Source: Erythrobacter sp. KY5 (lineage in GTDB: Bacteria > Pseudomonadota > Alphaproteobacteria > Sphingomonadales > Sphingomonadaceae). Taken from it: a DNA stretch of 64,000 bases. The position numbers and the translations under genes were made by a program. Shown one piece after another: positions 1-9,061 of the stretch. How positions within the stretch are numbered: the stretch's first letter is position 1; every line of letters starts with the position of its first letter. Location: the NCBI RefSeq assembly GCF_003264115.1, contig NZ_CP021912.1, forward strand, positions 682,001-746,000, written 5' to 3'. The notes beneath the pieces are model-generated. The model saw only the letters and a program-made list of their open reading frames with translations. It ran no database searches and had not been told where the DNA came from.

Positions 1-2
1 GG

Positions 3-1214
3 AAAGCCAGAGAACAGGCCGAGCGCAAAGCAAAGGCCGAAGCCGAGGCCAGGGCCAAAGCGCAAGCCGAAGAAAAAGCGCGCAAAGCGGCCGAAGAAAA
101 GGCCAAGCGCGAGGCGGAAAAGAAGGCCGCTGCCGATGCTGCCAAAGCGGAGAAGGAGGCAAAGGCCAAGGCGCGCGACCTTGGAAAAACCTTCCGCCGC
201 CTGATCAGGGAGACCGGGCCGATCAGCCTTGCTCACTACATGGCCGAGAGCAACATGCGGTATTACACCAGCCGCGATCCGCTGGGCGAGGATGCGGACT
301 TCATCACTGCGCCAGAGGTCAGCCAGATGTTCGGCGAGCTTATAGGGCTATGGCTGGCCGATCTCTGGGTGCGGATGGGGTCACGCAAGCGCATTCACTA
401 TGTCGAACTCGGCCCCGGACGCGGCACCTTGGCGAGCGATGCATTGCGAACGGCGGCGCGCTATGAATTCGCGCCCCAGATCCATTTCGTCGAAACCTCG
501 CCGGCCCTGCGCAAGATCCAGCTCGAAGCGTTCCCCGACGTGCAGCATCATGACGACCTCTCGACGCTTCCGGATGATGCTCCGCTGCTCATCGTTGCCA
601 ACGAGTTTTTCGATGCGCTCCCGATCCACCAGCTGATCCGCAGCGCCGATGGCTGGCATGAACGCATGGTGGGCCTTGAGGGCGATGACTTCGTTTTTCT
701 GGCCGGGGACAAGCCGATGGATTCGATCGTCCCACGCAGCTGGAAAAGCGCAAGCCAGGGCACGATGATCGAGACCAGCGCTGCGGCAAGCACGGTCATG
801 CAGGAGATCGCCGGTCGCCTTAAAGAGCAGGGCGGTGCGGCTCTGATCATCGATTATGGCGCTTTCGAATTGCGCGCAGGATCGACGCTTCAGGCGATCC
901 GCAATCACGAGAAGGTCGACGTTTTCGCTCACCCCGGACAGGCCGATCTCACCGCGCATGTCGATTTCGAGATGCTGAAAGACGTCGCCTCGAAGAACGG
1001 TGCGGATGTGATGGGCCTGCAGATGCAGGGCGAATGGCTGAGACAGATGGGGATCGAAACAAGGCTTGAAGCGCTCCAGCGCAAGAACCCGGCAGAGAAG
1101 GACAAGCTCAGACGCCAGTTCGACCGGCTGGTGGATGACGGCCAGATGGGCGCATTGTTCAAAGTGCTGGGTATCTGCGGACGCCGCTGGCCGATTGGCG
1201 TTGGATTTGATTGA
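3..1214 (+). CDS. MidA/NDUFAF7-family SAM-dependent methyltransferase, 5' end outside window
   Basis: The frame is open from the left edge, so the start is missing. The core, from about base 180, is a class I methyltransferase of the COG1565/MidA (NDUFAF7) family: the start of the domain reads FRRLIRETGPISLAHYMAES, followed by the SAM-binding loop VELGPGRGTLASDALR and a late LIIDYGAFE segment. The family methylates a protein arginine in mitochondrial complex I assembly; the bacterial substrate is not settled. Upstream of the core, bases 3-178 encode an unbroken Ala/Lys/Glu-rich stretch of about 59 residues that would form a charged helix. Family members normally begin just before FRRLI, so this is either a fused N-terminal helix or a fusion with an upstream gene. 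An internal ATG at base 240 lies inside the conserved core and is not the real start. Confidence 0.85.
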   Translation, partial: KAREQAERKAKAEAEARAKAQAEEKARKAAEEKAKREAEKKAAADAAKAEKEAKAKARDLGKTFRRLIRETGPISLAHYMAESNMRYYTSRDPLGEDADFITAPEVSQMFGELIGLWLADLWVRMGSRKRIHYVELGPGRGTLASDALRTAARYEFAPQIHFVETSPALRKIQLEAFPDVQHHDDLSTLPDDAPLLIVANEFFDALPIHQLIRSADGWHERMVGLEGDDFVFLAGDKPMDSIVPRSWKSASQGTMIETSAAASTVMQEIAGRLKEQGGAALIIDYGAFELRAGSTLQAIRNHEKVDVFAHPGQADLTAHVDFEMLKDVASKNGADVMGLQMQGEWLRQMGIETRLEALQRKNPAEKDKLRRQFDRLVDDGQMGALFKVLGICGRRWPIGVGFD

Positions 1215-1271
1215 GTGTAACCCATAGCGCTCTTTCGGCGTATATATCTGCTGAGCAGCTGGAGACCGAAT

Positions 1272-1703
1272 ATGATCGCGCGCGCATTGATGGGCCTTGT
1301 TACTATTATTGCGGCTCTGATGCTGAGCGCGACGTCGGCGCTTGCAGCTGAGCCTATTTCGGGCCGCTGGGTCACCGAAGAGCGCGACGCGGTGGTCGAG
1401 ATCAAGCCTTGCGGCTCCGCGACCTGCGGCACGATCGCACGCTTTCTTGTTCCGCCGCCCGATGGTCTCGACCAGCGAGACATAAACAACCCCGAGCCCG
1501 AACTACGCCGTCGCCGCCTGCTCGGCCTGCCGATCCTGACGCAGTTCCGCCGCGACGACGATCTGTGGCGCGGGCGCATCTATGACCCCAAGAGCGGCAA
1601 GAGCTACCGCTCGGTTATCCGCCGGACGGGACCCAATACGATCGAAGTGCGCGGCTGCATCGGCCCTTTTTGTCAGGCACAGGTCTGGCGCAAGGCGCGT
1701 TAG
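1272..1703 (+). CDS. DUF2147 secreted protein
   Basis: This 143-residue protein has an N-terminal signal peptide (about residues 1-25, ending ALAA) followed by a DUF2147 domain. Family features visible are the opening ISGRWVTEE, the CGSATCGTIA cysteine pair, and the closing GPNTIEVRGCIGPFCQAQ segment. DUF2147 proteins are small periplasmic beta-barrel-like proteins of unknown function, thought to bind small ligands. The ATG follows a GGAG-like ribosome site (gctggagaccgaatATG). It stands alone, convergent with the betaine transporter genes that follow on the other strand. The family call is good; no function can be given. Confidence 0.85.
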   Translation: MIARALMGLVTIIAALMLSATSALAAEPISGRWVTEERDAVVEIKPCGSATCGTIARFLVPPPDGLDQRDINNPEPELRRRRLLGLPILTQFRRDDDLWRGRIYDPKSGKSYRSVIRRTGPNTIEVRGCIGPFCQAQVWRKAR

Positions 1704-1815
1704 TTTTCGCGAAAGCGCATCCGCGCCTTCGTCCTTGGCGCTGTTCCCTCCGCTTCGCATCGAGGCACCTGCGCAGCGGGCGGTCGCCCTTGCGCTCGCA
1801 AGGCGACCGAAACCG

Positions 1816-3354
1816 CTAGAGACCGATCCGCTCGGCCAGCTCTTCTGCCGCTTGCTTGGGGCTGAGCTTGCCTTCGCCTTCGCGGTCGACGGAGAAATTG
1901 GCCTCGCGCATGGCCTCGACCGAAATCGCGCCTACAAGCGGCTCGAGCGCCGCCACGATCTCTTCATTGGCGGCAATACGCGGGCTCATCATGATCATAG
2001 CGTCATAGCTTGGCAGCGCTTCGCGCGGGTCTTCGAGCACGACCAGCCGATCCGCCGCGATCCGCCCGTCCGATGTGTAGGCGCTGATCACGTCCGCCTC
2101 GCCTGAGCGCAGCGCGTTGTACATGAAGGTGGGCGAGAAATTGCGGGTCTCGCCAAAGCGCAGGCCATAGGCATCGCGCACAGCGATCCATTCCGGGCGT
2201 TCGAAAAACTCCGGATCACCGCCGACGGTCAGCTGTGGCCCATAGGGGACCAATTCCTCAAGCGAGGTGACGCCCAGTTCGCTCGCCCGGTCCTCGCGCA
2301 TGGCAAAGGCATAAGCGTTTTCGAAACCAAGCCGCCCCAGCACCCGCACGCCGGTGTTTTCTCGCTCCCATTCCACGATGGTTTCGTACATCTTCTCGCG
2401 GCCGGGATTGTCGGTGCGGTCAAGCTCATTGGTCCAGATCGTGCCGGTGTAGTCGACCGAGATGTCGATGCTCGAATTGGCGACCGCACTGTGCACGACC
2501 GCGCTGCCGAGGCCGTCGCGATATTCGACATCGAAACCCGCCTCTTCAAGCTGCGAGCCGATCAGCTGGGCAAGGATATATTGCTCTGAAAACTGCTTGG
2601 ACGCGATGACGATGGTGTCCTCGTCTTCGCCGCCGCTCTGGTAGATCAAGGCGCCCGAGAGGCCCAGTGCGACAGCCGCGACGCCCGCGCCCCACTGAAT
2701 GCGGCTGCGCCTCGCAAAACCGTTCTCGATCTGGCCAAGAAGCGCGTCGACCACCAGGGCGAGCCCGGCGCTCGCAATGCATCCGGCGAGCACAAGCGCC
2801 CAGTTCTGCGTCTGGAGCCCTGCAAAGATTGGATCGCCAAGGCTCGGCTGTCCGATTGTTGTCGAAAGGGTCGCCGCACCGATGGTCCACACGCTCGCGG
2901 TGCGGATGCCGGCCATTATGAAAGGCGCGGCAAGCGGCGCTTCGACCAGCGTGAGTTTCTGCCACGATGTCATGCCCACGCCGTCAGCCGCTTCGAGCAC
3001 GCCGGGGTCCAGATTGGCCTGCGCCGTAACGGCGTTCCTGAGGATCGGGAGCAGCGCGTAAAGCGCGAGGGCGAGGAGGGCAGGCAGGAAGCCGAGCGTC
3101 GGCAAATCTTCACCGAACACCGCGCGCAAGCTCAGCAATATCGGAAAGAACAACGCCAGAAGCGCGAGCGCGGGGATGGTCTGCACAAGGCTCGCAAAGC
3201 CGAGCGCGATGCGCGACACGGTTGCAGACCGGCTCGCCCACACCGCGAGCGGCAGCGCGACGATGATGCCGAGGCCGATCGCGCTCGCGGCAAGGACGAT
3301 ATGGGCGGCAAACTTGTCGCCAAGGCCGAGCAGGATTTCGAAAATCTCGCTCAT
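1816..3354 (-). CDS. Glycine betaine/choline-type ABC transporter, permease fused to substrate-binding domain
   Basis: The 512-residue protein combines the two parts of an Opu/Osm-type importer in one chain. Residues about 1-215 are the ProW/OpuBB-like membrane domain with several hydrophobic helices and the EAA loop region (ADGVGMTSWQKLTLVEAPLA). After one more membrane segment (about residues 220-240), residues about 245-512 are an OpuBC-like type II periplasmic binding domain (IVIASKQFSEQYILAQLIG, then YTGTIW). Such proteins import glycine betaine, choline or related osmoprotectants. The start overlaps the stop of the ATPase gene by 4 bp (ATGA), so the two form a translationally coupled operon. 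The exact ligand cannot be read from sequence. Confidence 0.9.
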   Translation of the reverse strand: MSEIFEILLGLGDKFAAHIVLAASAIGLGIIVALPLAVWASRSATVSRIALGFASLVQTIPALALLALFFPILLSLRAVFGEDLPTLGFLPALLALALYALLPILRNAVTAQANLDPGVLEAADGVGMTSWQKLTLVEAPLAAPFIMAGIRTASVWTIGAATLSTTIGQPSLGDPIFAGLQTQNWALVLAGCIASAGLALVVDALLGQIENGFARRSRIQWGAGVAAVALGLSGALIYQSGGEDEDTIVIASKQFSEQYILAQLIGSQLEEAGFDVEYRDGLGSAVVHSAVANSSIDISVDYTGTIWTNELDRTDNPGREKMYETIVEWERENTGVRVLGRLGFENAYAFAMREDRASELGVTSLEELVPYGPQLTVGGDPEFFERPEWIAVRDAYGLRFGETRNFSPTFMYNALRSGEADVISAYTSDGRIAADRLVVLEDPREALPSYDAMIMMSPRIAANEEIVAALEPLVGAISVEAMREANFSVDREGEGKLSPKQAAEELAERIGL

Positions 3355-4124
3355 GGCGTTTTCTCTTCGCGGGTGAGGCGGCCTTCCATGTCGGCGAGCT
3401 TTTCGGCCTGCTGGCGCGGAACGGCGACAAGGCTTTGCGCGATTTCCCCGCCCGCCCCGCCCAATAGCGCGCGCGGCGTTTCATCGGCGACCAGCTCGCC
3501 ATGGCTCATGACCAGCACGCGGTCAGCCAGAAGCAGCGCCTCGGCCATGTCATGCGTTACCATGATCGTTGTCAGGCCAAGCTTTTCGTGCAGCTCGCGG
3601 ACCTTTTCGCCCAGAGCATCGCGGGTGATCGGGTCCAGCGCGCCGAAGGGTTCGTCCATGATGAGAAGTTCGGGATCGCCAGCAAGCGCCCGCGCCACGC
3701 CAACGCGCTGACGCTGCCCGCCGGATAGCTCGTCGGGCATGCGGCTCGCCATCTCCGGCTCAAGCTCGACAAGAGTGAGCAGTTCGGTGATGCGCTCCTT
3801 CGGCAAGGTCTCGCCTGCCAGCTTCGGCCCTATCGCGATGTTTTCGCCGACCGAGAAATGCGGGAAAAGCCCGATCCCCTGAAAGACATAGCCGACGCGG
3901 CGGCGCAGTTGGGAGGGGCGCAGGCTCGTCACGTCCTCGCCTGCGAACAGCACGCGCCCACCGGTGGGTTCTACCAGCGTGTTGACCATCTTGAGCAAGG
4001 TCGATTTGCCCGAACCCGACGATCCCACGAGCGCGACGAAGCTCCTCGCGGCGATGTCACAGCTGACGCCGCCTACGGCAATTACGTCGCCGTAATGCCG
4101 CTCGGCCTGCTCGAAGCGCAGCAC
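3351..4124 (-). CDS. Osmoprotectant ABC transporter ATP-binding protein
   Basis: The 257-residue ATPase has a Walker A (VGSSGSGKSTLLKMV), Q-loop (YVFQGIGLFPHFSVG), ABC signature (DELSGGQRQRVGVARAL) and Walker B (PELLIMDEPFGALD), with the switch histidine in VTHDM. Its order of motifs and similarity to ProV/OpuBA match its partner, the fused permease/binding protein that starts inside its stop codon. It is shorter than ProV-type subunits because it lacks the C-terminal CBS-domain pair, as in OpuBA/OpuCA-short forms. The upstream lipoprotein gene ends 34 bp before it on the same strand, so all three may be co-transcribed. Confidence 0.9.
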   Translation of the reverse strand: MLRFEQAERHYGDVIAVGGVSCDIAARSFVALVGSSGSGKSTLLKMVNTLVEPTGGRVLFAGEDVTSLRPSQLRRRVGYVFQGIGLFPHFSVGENIAIGPKLAGETLPKERITELLTLVELEPEMASRMPDELSGGQRQRVGVARALAGDPELLIMDEPFGALDPITRDALGEKVRELHEKLGLTTIMVTHDMAEALLLADRVLVMSHGELVADETPRALLGGAGGEIAQSLVAVPRQQAEKLADMEGRLTREEKTP

Positions 4125-4158
4125 CGTGCCCTGAGTTTTGCTTGCAGTGGCGATGGGT

Positions 4159-4656
4159 TCAGCCTCCGGCCCCGGTTGGATCGGCGCCTTCTTCTTCGCC
4201 TTCCTCCTGAACGGGCGGTGCGATATAGGTGACGCGCTTGATCTCGATCGCCTTGCCGTCCGAATTTGTCGCGATCACGGTGCCGTTCTCATCCTCGGCT
4301 TCGGTTTGCCAGCACGCCCCGAATCCGGTGTCCGGCTCGAAACAGATCGTTCCGTCAGGGCGCTGTTCCCACGCTCCTTGCGCAAAGAGTTGGCCATTGC
4401 GAAGGTCGCGGTATCGCCCGCCCTCGTCGAAGAAGGTCGTCTGAACCGCTCCATCCGTTCCCACGGTCAGCCATGCGCTATCGGCAACGGCTAGCGTTAT
4501 CGACCTGGTGTTGCTGGCGCTTCCGCCATCTGCGCCCGGCGTTGCGGTTGGTGGCTCGCTCTGGGCTTCGGTGCTGCCTGCCTCTTCGGTGCAAGCGCCC
4601 AGCATGAGCAAGGCCGGGGCGGTGATCGACGCAATGAACACTGTTCGAATTTTCAT
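4159..4656 (-). CDS. Small lipoprotein, unknown function
   Basis: The 165-residue protein starts at the ATG giving MKIRTV, followed by a hydrophobic stretch and a lipobox (LMLGAC, Cys about residue 22), so it should be a lipid-anchored periplasmic or outer-membrane protein. A Ser/Glu/Gly-rich linker follows, then a folded part with a GTICFEPDTGFGACWQ core containing two cysteines that may pair, and an acidic tail (QEEGEEEGADP). A much longer frame exists upstream of this start but lacks protein-like character and would remove the signal sequence. It is the first gene of the possible operon leading into the osmoprotectant transporter. I do not recognise a named family. Confidence 0.75.
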   Translation of the reverse strand: MKIRTVFIASITAPALLMLGACTEEAGSTEAQSEPPTATPGADGGSASNTRSITLAVADSAWLTVGTDGAVQTTFFDEGGRYRDLRNGQLFAQGAWEQRPDGTICFEPDTGFGACWQTEAEDENGTVIATNSDGKAIEIKRVTYIAPPVQEEGEEEGADPTGAGG

Positions 4657-4815
4657 GATGCCTGCAAGCCTAGAAGCGAAATGCACATCCGCCAAGCGCA
4701 GCGTTGTCGGCGAGACGTTGGCCTTGGGCAAACCTCTTGCTAAGGGCCTCTCACAAGAACAGGAGAGGGCGGGCGAGGATCGCCTGCCGATAGAAATACA
4801 GCGAAAGACAGAAGA

Positions 4816-5985
4816 ATGCGCGCGACCCCCGATTTCGATTTCCAGCTTGGCGAAAGCGCCGAGATGATCCGCGATTCCGTCGGCCGCTTTGCCGATGAAC
4901 AGATCGCGCCGCTGGCCGAGAAGATCGACCGCGAGGATTATTTCCCGCAGGCCGAATTGTGGCAGGCGATGGGCGAGCTTGGTCTGCATGGCATCACCGT
5001 GGGCGAGGAAGATGGCGGACTTGGCCTCGGCTATCTTGAGCACGTCATCGCGGTTGAGGAAGTCAGCCGCGCGAGCGCTTCGCTCGGCCTTTCCTATGGC
5101 GCGCATTCGAACCTGTGCATCAATCAGATCCGCCGCTGGGGCAACGAGGAGCAGAAGGCGAAATACCTGCCCGGCCTGATTTCGGGAGAGCATGTCGGCA
5201 GCCTCGCGATGAGCGAAGCCGGCGCTGGCTCTGATGTGGTCTCGATGAAACTGAAGGCGGAGGAAGTTCAGGGCGGCTACGTGCTCAATGGCACCAAGTT
5301 CTGGATCACCAACGCGACCTATGCCGACACGCTAGTGGTCTATGCCAAGACCGACGGCAGCGCCGGATCGCGCGGGATCACGGCCTTCCTGATCGAGAAG
5401 GGCGACGAGGGCTTCTCCATCGGACAGAAGATCGAAAAGGTCGGCATGCGCGGCTCGCCCACGGCAGAGCTGGTGTTTGACGATTGCCACATTCCAGAGG
5501 ACCGCGTGATGGGGCCGCTCAATGGCGGCGTAGGTGTGCTGATGAGCGGGCTGGATTACGAGCGCGTGGTGCTCGCCGGGCTGCAACTCGGCATCATGCA
5601 GGCGTGTCTCGACACGGTCATTCCCTATCTGCGAGAGCGCAAGCAGTTCGGCAAACCCATCGGCAGCTTCCAGCTGATGCAGGCCAAGGTCGCCGACATG
5701 TATGTCGCGCTCCAGACCGCGAGGGCCTACACCTACGCGGTGGCGAAGGCCTGCGATGCTGACCAGACGACGCGCTTCGATGCGGCGGGCGTAATCCTTT
5801 ATGCAAGCGAAAGCGCGTTCAAGGTTGCCGCTGAAAGCGTGCAGGCGCTTGGCGGCGCGGGCTACACGCTCGACTGGCCGGTGGAGCGGTATATGCGCGA
5901 TGCGAAGTTGCTCGATATCGGCGCGGGGACGAATGAAATCCGCCGGATGCTGATCGGGCGCGAATTGATCGGGGCGGCTGGATAA
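4816..5985 (+). CDS. ivd: Isovaleryl-CoA dehydrogenase
   Basis: The 389-residue flavoprotein is an acyl-CoA dehydrogenase of the isovaleryl-CoA type, which oxidises isovaleryl-CoA to 3-methylcrotonyl-CoA in leucine breakdown. It shows the N-terminal helical domain, the middle beta domain with SLAMSEAGAGSDV and GTKFWITNA, and the C-terminal helical domain with RKQFGKPIGSFQ and a final GAGTNEIRRMLIGREL. The catalytic glutamate sits at about residue 249 in GLDYERVVLAG, the position used by isovaleryl-CoA dehydrogenases rather than by short- and medium-chain enzymes. Length is typical. The next enzyme of the same pathway (methylcrotonyl-CoA carboxylase beta) lies one small gene downstream, which supports the assignment. 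Confidence 0.93.
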   Translation: MRATPDFDFQLGESAEMIRDSVGRFADEQIAPLAEKIDREDYFPQAELWQAMGELGLHGITVGEEDGGLGLGYLEHVIAVEEVSRASASLGLSYGAHSNLCINQIRRWGNEEQKAKYLPGLISGEHVGSLAMSEAGAGSDVVSMKLKAEEVQGGYVLNGTKFWITNATYADTLVVYAKTDGSAGSRGITAFLIEKGDEGFSIGQKIEKVGMRGSPTAELVFDDCHIPEDRVMGPLNGGVGVLMSGLDYERVVLAGLQLGIMQACLDTVIPYLRERKQFGKPIGSFQLMQAKVADMYVALQTARAYTYAVAKACDADQTTRFDAAGVILYASESAFKVAAESVQALGGAGYTLDWPVERYMRDAKLLDIGAGTNEIRRMLIGRELIGAAG

Positions 5986-5998
5986 GCGAATCCGATCT

Positions 5999-6370
5999 GT
6001 GCCCACGATCGCCAAGATAGTCTGGACGATCGGTTTCCTCATCGGGACCACGACGCATACGCTCGACCTGATCAATCATGGCTGGCTCCCTTATGATTTC
6101 CGGCCACTGCCTTGGAGCATCTACTGGACGAGCCTCACTTTCCTTGATCCCATCGCAGCAGTGCTGATCTGGCTGCGCGAGCGGTGGGGTGTGGTGCTTG
6201 GTATTTTGATCATGGCATCGAACGTGCTGGTGAACGGCTATACCGCCTTCGGGCTTGGCTATGAGCAGTTCTATTTCGGCTTCGCCTTCCAGGCGCCGTT
6301 CGCGGTGTTTGTGTTTTTCGTCGCTTGGAGGCATTGGCAAGCAATGCACAGTCAAACTGAGGGATCATGA
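5999..6370 (+). CDS. Small membrane protein between ivd and mccB
   Basis: The 123-residue protein begins with GTG 11 bp after the ivd stop and ends in an ATGA overlap with mccB, so it is part of the leucine operon. It is strongly hydrophobic with about four membrane segments (near residues 4-20, 42-60, 63-83 and 92-112) and aromatic-rich loops (WYFRP-like and YEQFYFGF stretches). No enzyme motif is visible. Position suggests co-expression with leucine catabolism but a role in uptake or efflux is only inference. The GTG start is chosen because no ATG gives the first membrane segment intact. Confidence 0.7.
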   Translation: MPTIAKIVWTIGFLIGTTTHTLDLINHGWLPYDFRPLPWSIYWTSLTFLDPIAAVLIWLRERWGVVLGILIMASNVLVNGYTAFGLGYEQFYFGFAFQAPFAVFVFFVAWRHWQAMHSQTEGS

Positions 6371-7974
6371 CCGCACCCGTTCTCACCACCAAGCTCGACC
6401 GTGAAGCGCCGGACGCGAAGACCCGCCTTGCGCATAACAGGGGGCTCGCCGCAGACCTGCGCGAGGCCGTGGCCGAAGCCGCGCTTGGCGGACCGGAGCG
6501 TTCGCGTGAACGTCATGTCTCGCGCGGCAAACTGCTACCGCGCGAGCGGGTCGAGCGGCTGCTCGATCCGGGCAGCCCCTTTCTCGAAATCGGCCAGCTT
6601 GCCGCGAACGGCATGTATGAAGGCGACATAAACGGCGCTTCGCTGATCTGCGGGATCGGGCGCGTTTCGGGTCGGCAGGTGATGATCGTGTGCAACGATG
6701 CGACGGTCAAAGGTGGCACTTACTATCCGATGACGGTGAAGAAGCACCTTCGCGCGCAGGAGATTGCGCAGGAGAACCGCCTGCCGTGCATCTACCTCGT
6801 CGATTCAGGCGGCGCGAACTTGCCGCATCAGGCCGAGGTCTTCCCCGATCGCGATCACTTCGGTCGCATCTTCTTCAATCAGGCGAATATGAGCGCGCTC
6901 GGCATTCCGCAGATCGCCTGCGTGATGGGCTCTTGCACCGCAGGCGGAGCCTACGTCCCCGCCATGTCCGACGAGACGGTGATCGTGCGCAATCAGGGTA
7001 CGATCTTCCTTGCGGGACCACCCTTGGTGAAAGCCGCGACCGGCGAGGAAATCAGCGCCGAGGATCTTGGCGGCGGCGACCTGCACGCGAAGAAATCGGG
7101 CGTGGTCGATCATTTGGCCGAGAATGACGAGCACGCGCTCACCATCGTGCGCGATATTGTCAGCCAGCTGGGCGCGAACACCGATGCGGCCCAGAACATC
7201 GCGATCAAGGAGCCGCGCGCTCCGAAGTTCGATGCCGACGATCTCTACTCGATCATCCCCGACGATGTGCGCGCGCCCTACGACGTGAAGGAAGTGATCG
7301 CGCGACTGGTCGATGGCAGCGAGTTTCACGAGTTCAAGCAGCATTACGGCTCGACGCTGGTCTGCGGTTTCGCTCACATCTGGGGCATGCCGGTCGCGAT
7401 TCTGGCGAATAATGGCGTGCTGTTTTCCGAGAGCGCTCAGAAAGGCGCGCATTTCATCGAGCTCGCCTGCCAGCGCCGCATTCCGCTGCTGTTCCTGCAG
7501 AACATCTCGGGCTTCATGGTCGGCGGGAAATATGAAGCCGAAGGCATCGCCAAACACGGCGCGAAACTCGTCACCGCCGTCGCCACCGCGACCGTGCCCA
7601 AGATCACCGTCGTCATCGGCGGCAGCTTTGGCGCGGGCAATTACGGCATGGCGGGCCGCGCCTACAGCCCACGCTTTCTCTTCACATGGCCCAATGCACG
7701 CATTTCCGTGATGGGCGGCGAGCAGGCGGCAAGTGTGCTCGCCACCGTCCACCGCGATGCCGACACCTGGACCGAGGAAGAGGCCGGGGCTTTCAAGGCC
7801 CCTATCCGCCAGAAATACGAGGACGAGGGCAACCCCTACTACGCCACTGCGCGGCTATGGGATGACGGCGTGATCGACCCGGTGCAAACGCGCGATGTGC
7901 TCGGCCTCGCCTTTGCCGCGACGCTGGAGGCCCCGATTGCGGATCGTCCTGCGTTTGGTGTGTTCCGGATGTGA
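6367..7974 (+). CDS. mccB: Methylcrotonyl-CoA carboxylase, carboxyltransferase (beta) subunit
   Basis: The 535-residue protein is an acyl-CoA carboxylase beta subunit: N- and C-terminal carboxyltransferase halves, with [14 protein letters not shown] opening (here [17 protein letters not shown]), [13 protein letters not shown], the acyl-CoA pocket [16 protein letters not shown] and the second oxyanion region [11 protein letters not shown] followed by [17 protein letters not shown]. These features are those of the MCC (and related geranyl-CoA) carboxylases rather than propionyl- or acetyl-CoA enzymes. It carboxylates 3-methylcrotonyl-CoA, the product of the ivd enzyme encoded upstream. The biotin-carrying alpha subunit is usually nearby but is absent from this window, so it must be encoded elsewhere. 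Confidence 0.93.
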   Translation: MTAPVLTTKLDREAPDAKTRLAHNRGLAADLREAVAEAALGGPERSRERHVSRGKLLPRERVERLLDPGSPFLEIGQLAANGMYEGDINGASLICGIGRVSGRQVMIVCNDATVKGGTYYPMTVKKHLRAQEIAQENRLPCIYLVDSGGANLPHQAEVFPDRDHFGRIFFNQANMSALGIPQIACVMGSCTAGGAYVPAMSDETVIVRNQGTIFLAGPPLVKAATGEEISAEDLGGGDLHAKKSGVVDHLAENDEHALTIVRDIVSQLGANTDAAQNIAIKEPRAPKFDADDLYSIIPDDVRAPYDVKEVIARLVDGSEFHEFKQHYGSTLVCGFAHIWGMPVAILANNGVLFSESAQKGAHFIELACQRRIPLLFLQNISGFMVGGKYEAEGIAKHGAKLVTAVATATVPKITVVIGGSFGAGNYGMAGRAYSPRFLFTWPNARISVMGGEQAASVLATVHRDADTWTEEEAGAFKAPIRQKYEDEGNPYYATARLWDDGVIDPVQTRDVLGLAFAATLEAPIADRPAFGVFRM

Positions 7975-7978
7975 CGCG

Positions 7979-8230
7979 ATGACTGATCAGCTGCTCGATA
8001 TCGTTCCAATGCCGGCGCTCGTCGCTGTTCTTCACGCGAAAGAGCGCGAGAAGGGCGAGCCCCTTACCGAGGCTGAAGTACTACACATACGGGATACGGC
8101 CCCTTGCATAGCGCTTCCTCGAGATAAGCATCTGCAGATGATCGAGAAACGTGGATATTACGATATCGACCCGGAAAATGTCTGGCTGGCTTGGCAAGAG
8201 GTAAGAGGTGAGCTGAGCGACCTCGACTAA
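7979..8230 (+). CDS. Small hypothetical protein after mccB
   Basis: The 83-residue protein starts at an ATG 4 bp after the mccB stop codon, so it is probably translated from the same message. It is soluble and mixed in charge, with a helical first half (PALVAVLHAKEREKGEPLTEAEVLHIRD) split here only for description, then a CIALP segment and a YYDIDPENVWLAW stretch. A longer in-frame reading upstream overlaps mccB and is not needed. I do not recognise a family with certainty. Its place suggests an accessory role to leucine catabolism or simple hitch-hiking. Confidence 0.6.
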   Translation: MTDQLLDIVPMPALVAVLHAKEREKGEPLTEAEVLHIRDTAPCIALPRDKHLQMIEKRGYYDIDPENVWLAWQEVRGELSDLD

Positions 8231-8292
8231 ATCCCCCTCGCATTCCGCAACGTAACTGCTAGCAAGGTTGCCAAGAGAGGGGTCACGACGCT

Positions 8293-8922
8293 TTGAAACA
8301 CAACGAAACCCGCGATGTCGGCCTGCCTTCGCGCATCGTGAACCGGATCATCCTGTTCCTATACTGGCTGCGCGGCTGGCGCATCGTGGAGCGTTTTCCC
8401 GAAGGCGTGAAAAAGTGCGTCATTGCGGGCGCGCCGCATACGTCCAACTGGGACTTTGTTTTTTTCGCGGGCGCGACCAAGCATTCGAACGTGCAGCCCA
8501 ACTTCATGGGCAAACACACGCTGTTTCAAGGCATGATGCGCAACTTCATGCTCGATATGGGAGGCATTTCCGTCGATCGGACCAAGCGTGCCAACACTGT
8601 CGAGCAGATGAAGGCCGAATTTGACCGTCGCAGCGAACTCAATATCGTTATCGCCGCCGAGGGCACGCGAAGCTCGGATGGCAAGTGGAAATCGGGTTTC
8701 TACAACATCGCCAAGGCAGCAGGCGTGCCGATCGTCCTTGCCTATGCCGACAACGAAAAGCGCACGATCGGTTTCAGCCAGCCGATGATGCCGACCGGCA
8801 ATTACGGCGAGGATCTTCTGAAAATCGCGGAATGGTTCCGCTCCAAGATCCCCGACCTCGAACGCTACAAAGTGCTCGAACAGCAGGCGAGAGACATCAT
8901 CGCGGGCCGCAACGAATTCTAG
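8293..8922 (+). CDS. Lysophospholipid acyltransferase-like protein
   Basis: The 209-residue protein has the acyltransferase signature of the PlsC superfamily: the catalytic H-X4-D as HTSNWD (His49, Asp54) and the EGTRSSDGKWKSGF block that binds the phosphate group, with a hydrophobic N-terminal segment (residues 16-27) that could anchor it to the inner membrane. Members of this short branch are annotated as 1-acylglycerol-3-phosphate acyltransferase-like, but the true acceptor is unclear. Translation is taken to start at TTG (ttgaaacacaac), 8-12 bp after an AGAGAGGGG ribosome site; no suitable ATG exists upstream of the conserved part. Confidence 0.8.
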   Translation: MKHNETRDVGLPSRIVNRIILFLYWLRGWRIVERFPEGVKKCVIAGAPHTSNWDFVFFAGATKHSNVQPNFMGKHTLFQGMMRNFMLDMGGISVDRTKRANTVEQMKAEFDRRSELNIVIAAEGTRSSDGKWKSGFYNIAKAAGVPIVLAYADNEKRTIGFSQPMMPTGNYGEDLLKIAEWFRSKIPDLERYKVLEQQARDIIAGRNEF

Positions 8923-9061
8923 GTGTTGCAGTCGCGACGCGGTGACTTGAAGTGCGCGCGGTCCGGCGATATTGCACCGCACAAACCAATGTGAAGAGAT
9001 GTCTTTAAGGTGAGCATCCCGCTCCCTATCTAGGCGTGAGCTTCAGGAGGGCGGTCCCCAA

